A stretch of DNA of 16,064 bases. Source: UMGS1279 sp045534095 (lineage in GTDB: Bacteria; Bacillota; Clostridia; Oscillospirales; Acutalibacteraceae). Every line of letters begins with the position of its first letter. Positions within the stretch are counted from its first letter, which is position 1. Positions 13,801 through 16,064 of this stretch are shown here, piece by piece. Both the position numbers and the translations under genes were made by a program. The notes beneath the pieces were generated by a model. That model was not told where the DNA came from. It worked only from the letters and a program-made list of their open reading frames with translations, and did no database searches. The stretch spans positions 1 through 16,064 of the forward strand of contig JAZSJA010000015.1 in NCBI GenBank assembly GCA_045534095.1. Direction: 5' to 3'.

Positions 13801-16064
13801 GATTAACATTAGCTGCATCTGTAATACCAACTAAATCAATAGCAGCGTGGCTCTTATATTTAAAGGTAAGAGTGTATTCGGTGTTAGGTGCAAGGGAATC
13901 TAATCTGGTATAAAGAGCGTGGTAATGAATACCGCCAAGAGAGATTGCCTTTGTACCGTTATAACCGTTATTTGAATGATTAATAGTAGACCAGGTTGCT
14001 TTCCAAGGAAGCTCTTCAGGATTCTCTAAAATATTTGCATCATCGGGGATAACAACTGTTTCGGTCTCCTCATATTCTGTAAGGCTTAAATCACTTACGG
14101 TCATTGCCCAGGCGTCGCCGCCATAAATATAGTATTTATTTGAACGACCTGTCTGGAGCTTAATGGTGTAGTCGCCCTCATCACCTGTTGTGAAGGTAGC
14201 GGTAACCATATATGAGTGATTTGTAGCACCTTCCTTAGTGGGGAGCATTTTGGTTGTTACATCTATATCGGTCAGGCTAGCTGATGCATTATAAATATCT
14301 GCAAGCTTTACATGGTAGTTATCGGTATAGATGTAGGAGAAGGTGTACTTGGTGTTAGCTGCAAGACCCTTTGCGGTAATGTAACCGTAAACTGCAGGGT
14401 TGTAAACATGCATAGCTTTTTCACCGCTGATGATTATACGCCAAGCATAACCGCCGTTGTAGTTACCCAGAGTTTTAGAGTCATAGTAGTAAACTCGGCT
14501 ACGAGTAACTTCTGTTCCTTCACCATTGGTATAGGTAACAAGCTCATCTTCTTTGTCCTCAGCGCCTGTGATGTAATAATCTGCGGAGTCAGCACCTACA
14601 GACCAGCGAACATCACCGTTTGCTACGGTAGCATCAACAAGCTTGTTGGGGTCAACATACTCTCTGAGGTCAAAATCACTTAAAGTAATGGTTGAGAAAC
14701 TATCATCAATAGATTTACCTAGACCCATATAGAGTATGTATTCGGTAGCAGTTCCGGTGGTAAAGATTGTAGAAACCTTGTTCCAAACTCCATTTGTTTC
14801 TTGTTCAACAACTGCATTAGCAGAGCCAAGCAATTCTGCGTTAGCATCTGTAAGGCGACCTTTTATGTTTTCAGCAGTTTGGGTAAGATCTACCTTAGAA
14901 GCATCTACAAAACCAACATGCTGAACAATTTCTTCAACGCCTGCCGCTTTATAACGGAAGGAGAAGTTGTAGGTTGTATTGGGAGCAAGTGTAACAACTG
15001 TGTAGTTATCACGATATCTTGAATTTCTACCCCAGGACATTGCGTAGGAATCACCGCTGTAAGACTCGGATTCATCTAAAACTGTAGGTTCAAAAGCCCT
15101 ATCACCGCTACTCCAAAGTGCAGTCCAAGTAAGGGTCGGCATAATAATGTCGTTAAGAACGTTATCAGCATCTACCTCAAACGGAGTACCTCTTAAGCTG
15201 ATGTTCTTAATTTGAGTATAGGTATTATAGGTTAATGGATGGAGATTAAGGCTATTAAACTGCCAACCATCAATTATAATGTAATATTCGCCTGCTTTAA
15301 GAGTTCTGAATTTTGCAGTAACGGTATAGTACGTAGAAAGAACATCTGCGGTCATATCAGAGCTTGCATAATCAACATCAGGCTGAGTGGTAACAAATTC
15401 GGTTACAAGGTTATTTGTACCGCCATCTACATAAGAATCTTTTCTGAGCTGAGTATCAACATCTGTAATTTCCTCTGCGGCATAAACTCTTACGTTATGA
15501 GTTTTGGTCCATGCGGCATTGAAGGTAAATTCATAATCGTTATAGGCATCAAGTGTAACCTTGGTATATGCCGAATGATGTGCGTTTTTAACTGCTATAA
15601 CCTTTTCATAGGTACCTTCGTCGCCTGTCCAAGCAGAAGTCCAATCGGTAGCTACGGTATCGGTTAAATCGTCGGTTGTTTTTGCGGGTTCAAGACTGAA
15701 ATCACTAAGGGTAAGTGCAGAAAAAGCAGTTCCGTCAAATGTAACATGTAAATACATTACATATTCGGTTACATCAGTGGTGGTAAAGCTGGTTTTTACT
15801 AAATTCCATTTACCTGTTTTATCTAAACCTATGGTAGCGTTATCCTTACCTAAAATAGGTGTAGAGGAATCGATAAGGTGGTTGTTAACATAATCGCCTT
15901 TAATGGTAGAAAAATCCACCTTAGAAGCACCTACAAATCCTAATTCGGCAACATACTCCTGACCTGATTCGCTTGATTTATAATAGAACGAAAAATCATA
16001 GGTAGTATTAGGCTCTAAGGTAACTGTTGTGTAATTATCACGCCATCTTGAATTACCGCCCCAT
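10859..16064 (-). CDS. Giant modular extracellular glycosidase, clan GH-A-like (5' end missing)
   Basis: Open to the right edge: at least 1734 aa, start and signal peptide not in view. From the edge, five ~130-200-aa beta-sandwich modules lie at about 16064-15686, 15685-15191, 15148-14657, 14656-14072 and 14071-13577, four ending in a (T/I)xSDxSL-type strand. A jelly-roll with FENG and LDNIKV follows (13567-13010), then an Ig-like region (12997-12560, RQKTVDAKQGIRVKSS, YAVRGYM). The catalytic barrel (about 12400-11180) starts NYRGFSGTVYHAFGF and has DRLQDAGVHYVRTRY. The likely acid/base is Glu in YFVEPAN (codon 11878-11876), the likely nucleophile Glu in WSDEFN (11467-11465). A beta domain ends the protein at LPAGSFAVYTG. 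There is no dockerin, LPxTG or SLH at the C-terminus. It probably binds and cuts a plant or host polysaccharide; substrate unknown. Confidence 0.82.
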   Translation of the reverse strand, partial: WGGNSRWRDNYTTVTLEPNTTYDFSFYYKSSESGQEYVAELGFVGASKVDFSTIKGDYVNNHLIDSSTPILGKDNATIGLDKTGKWNLVKTSFTTTDVTEYVMYLHVTFDGTAFSALTLSDFSLEPAKTTDDLTDTVATDWTSAWTGDEGTYEKVIAVKNAHHSAYTKVTLDAYNDYEFTFNAAWTKTHNVRVYAAEEITDVDTQLRKDSYVDGGTNNLVTEFVTTQPDVDYASSDMTADVLSTYYTVTAKFRTLKAGEYYIIIDGWQFNSLNLHPLTYNTYTQIKNISLRGTPFEVDADNVLNDIIMPTLTWTALWSSGDRAFEPTVLDESESYSGDSYAMSWGRNSRYRDNYTVVTLAPNTTYNFSFRYKAAGVEEIVQHVGFVDASKVDLTQTAENIKGRLTDANAELLGSANAVVEQETNGVWNKVSTIFTTGTATEYILYMGLGKSIDDSFSTITLSDFDLREYVDPNKLVDATVANGDVRWSVGADSADYYITGAEDKEDELVTYTNGEGTEVTRSRVYYYDSKTLGNYNGGYAWRIIISGEKAMHVYNPAVYGYITAKGLAANTKYTFSYIYTDNYHVKLADIYNASASLTDIDVTTKMLPTKEGATNHSYMVTATFTTGDEGDYTIKLQTGRSNKYYIYGGDAWAMTVSDLSLTEYEETETVVIPDDANILENPEELPWKATWSTINHSNNGYNGTKAISLGGIHYHALYTRLDSLAPNTEYTLTFKYKSHAAIDLVGITDAANVNLANVNDKFSSAIVKGGNITYYQNVEKVIDNATWNNATVKFVTGDSATYYLYFEGNSAANSTVTGGITISDMSLKKALDNSNAIVVDYDFENGTIGAVSTTSAGDAPSIAEEDGNKYLKFIRKNDGITVPFYYRANQKYVVSFDMKVLSYPTEKLQFRFRTSEGDNNPITYEGNVFAYNNNAYSLVTKDLNGNLLSGPAGLNNSDNYQFNGYKQDIANHTDWVHYEITIDPDYTYYTGLANFGFDAGEAGWSIALDNIKVATLNEEFEADAEAKFEPTKYAAIRQKTVDAKQGIRVKSSIDTSLLTGDVKVVEYGTLAINNSKLGGKELVYDMVNSATYGAKKGVAYSADNGTNVIFEQEGSVVTFTGTLIGLADYTTDYAVRGYMIAETKDGERFVIYEEDTKTVSVYDVVYAILNDGKTNDDDTVAEAIVSKNQAAYDSFVEENYAEEVLTSSKTVNLSVQNSAAPVINNYRGFSGTVYHAFGFMEDDATGRVYDEAMINTELDRLQDAGVHYVRTRYQSQWIFDDATGYDWNSDRFNYFLNYARALQERDMEVILQVGWHFDFISREENATYSIHENDYFNGEGADRYGESAGVAAAAGDSDNARIIRAAYRYAYLMANTVKLAKAQGINNIKYFSYFVEPANSYSVSEDGSILDKINLNAGHDKEQYVLFCRTMRDAVEDIYNVTDIKHMGPNEAGYSKLTNYVLQNDPTLFDIITAHHYPEEGDVATNYDKYYETMTNNSHYNALNGSSTDFNDYKGFLATAKQSNANAEFWSDEFNIKDFDVYQGRGTSSFYRGLATAMGGIVAQQSGIQNTILWMSYDQLWTDKTGGTATTNSEFMNGIHQCGNAPSLFLSDQPYAQYYPTTLFSKYNGYKNGTVYATNLSSTATQGVYVGAVKLEDGSWTVSVLNMNSTAVNINVAFGSAINQTLYRHIVSADKADTYADAKIPDADKSFSNVATSFSDVLPAGSFAVYTGVK

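Noticed and set aside
10997..15667. Several plus-strand open frames opposite the giant glycosidase (for example 10997-11557 and 15239-15667)
   Set aside because: They are antisense shadows, rich in Cys and Ile with no domain pattern, while the minus strand has a continuous, domain-rich frame.
15919..15919. GTG at 15919 as the start of the giant glycosidase
   Set aside because: The frame stays open to the window edge, and the upstream codons encode WGGNSRWRDNYTTVTLEPN, which matches the internal repeat at about 15000-15040, so the gene begins outside.
1..16064. CRISPR arrays, tRNA or rRNA genes, insertion sequences
   Set aside because: I saw no regularly spaced direct repeats, no tRNA-like cloverleaf and no transposase-like protein in the window.

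Overview
The window looks like the chromosome of a low-GC Gram-positive anaerobe, probably a gut-type clostridium (Clostridia, Oscillospirales-like). The evidence is the AGGAGG-type ribosome binding sites, the GTG and TTG starts, the TTGACA/TATAAT-type promoters (several with extended -10 TGnTATAAT), a relative of the Firmicutes-specific replicase PolC, and a very large modular secreted glycosidase. The genus is inference.

Left part (1-7300) has accessory or mobile-element character. On the minus strand, a transcript starting near 1452 carries the 47-codon C-terminal remnant of an HD-type dNTP triphosphohydrolase, a 281-aa protein with a weak uracil-DNA-glycosylase-like signature, and, joined by an ATGA overlap, the N-terminus of a DUF2779-type PD-(D/E)XK nuclease that runs off the left edge. 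Upstream on the same strand is a three-helix membrane protein with a cysteine cluster, read from a TTG start. Divergent from it, a plus-strand operon (2013-6707) encodes an unknown 143-aa protein, a lambda-PP-like serine/threonine phosphatase, an unknown ~115-aa protein, and a 1052-aa fusion of a DnaB-type RecA ATPase to a stripped-down PolC DNA polymerase. The fusion is the most striking item here. The operon ends at a strong bidirectional terminator shared with a convergent XRE-type repressor gene. The repressor's upstream region carries three AGTAAAC half-sites laid over its own promoter and over a divergent promoter for a small cysteine-rich protein, like a miniature genetic switch.

The stretch 7302-7522 has no gene. 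It holds two short hairpin repeats that share a terminal CCCTAC, then a 15-bp-stem terminator. It separates the accessory half from ordinary carbon metabolism.

Right part (7523-16064) is entirely on the minus strand. A GH130-type mannoside phosphorylase, a phosphoglucomutase/phosphomannomutase and a VOC-fold protein form an operon behind a near-consensus promoter (10700-10728). The first two make biochemical sense together: phosphorolysis of a beta-mannoside gives mannose-1-phosphate, which the mutase would turn into mannose-6-phosphate. Upstream, and separated by a terminator, is the 3' end (at least 1734 codons) of a giant extracellular glycosidase. Five beta-sandwich modules alternate between two subfamilies (A-B-A-B-A), followed by a further jelly-roll, an Ig-like region, a clan GH-A-like catalytic barrel and a C-terminal beta domain. 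Its start lies outside the window.
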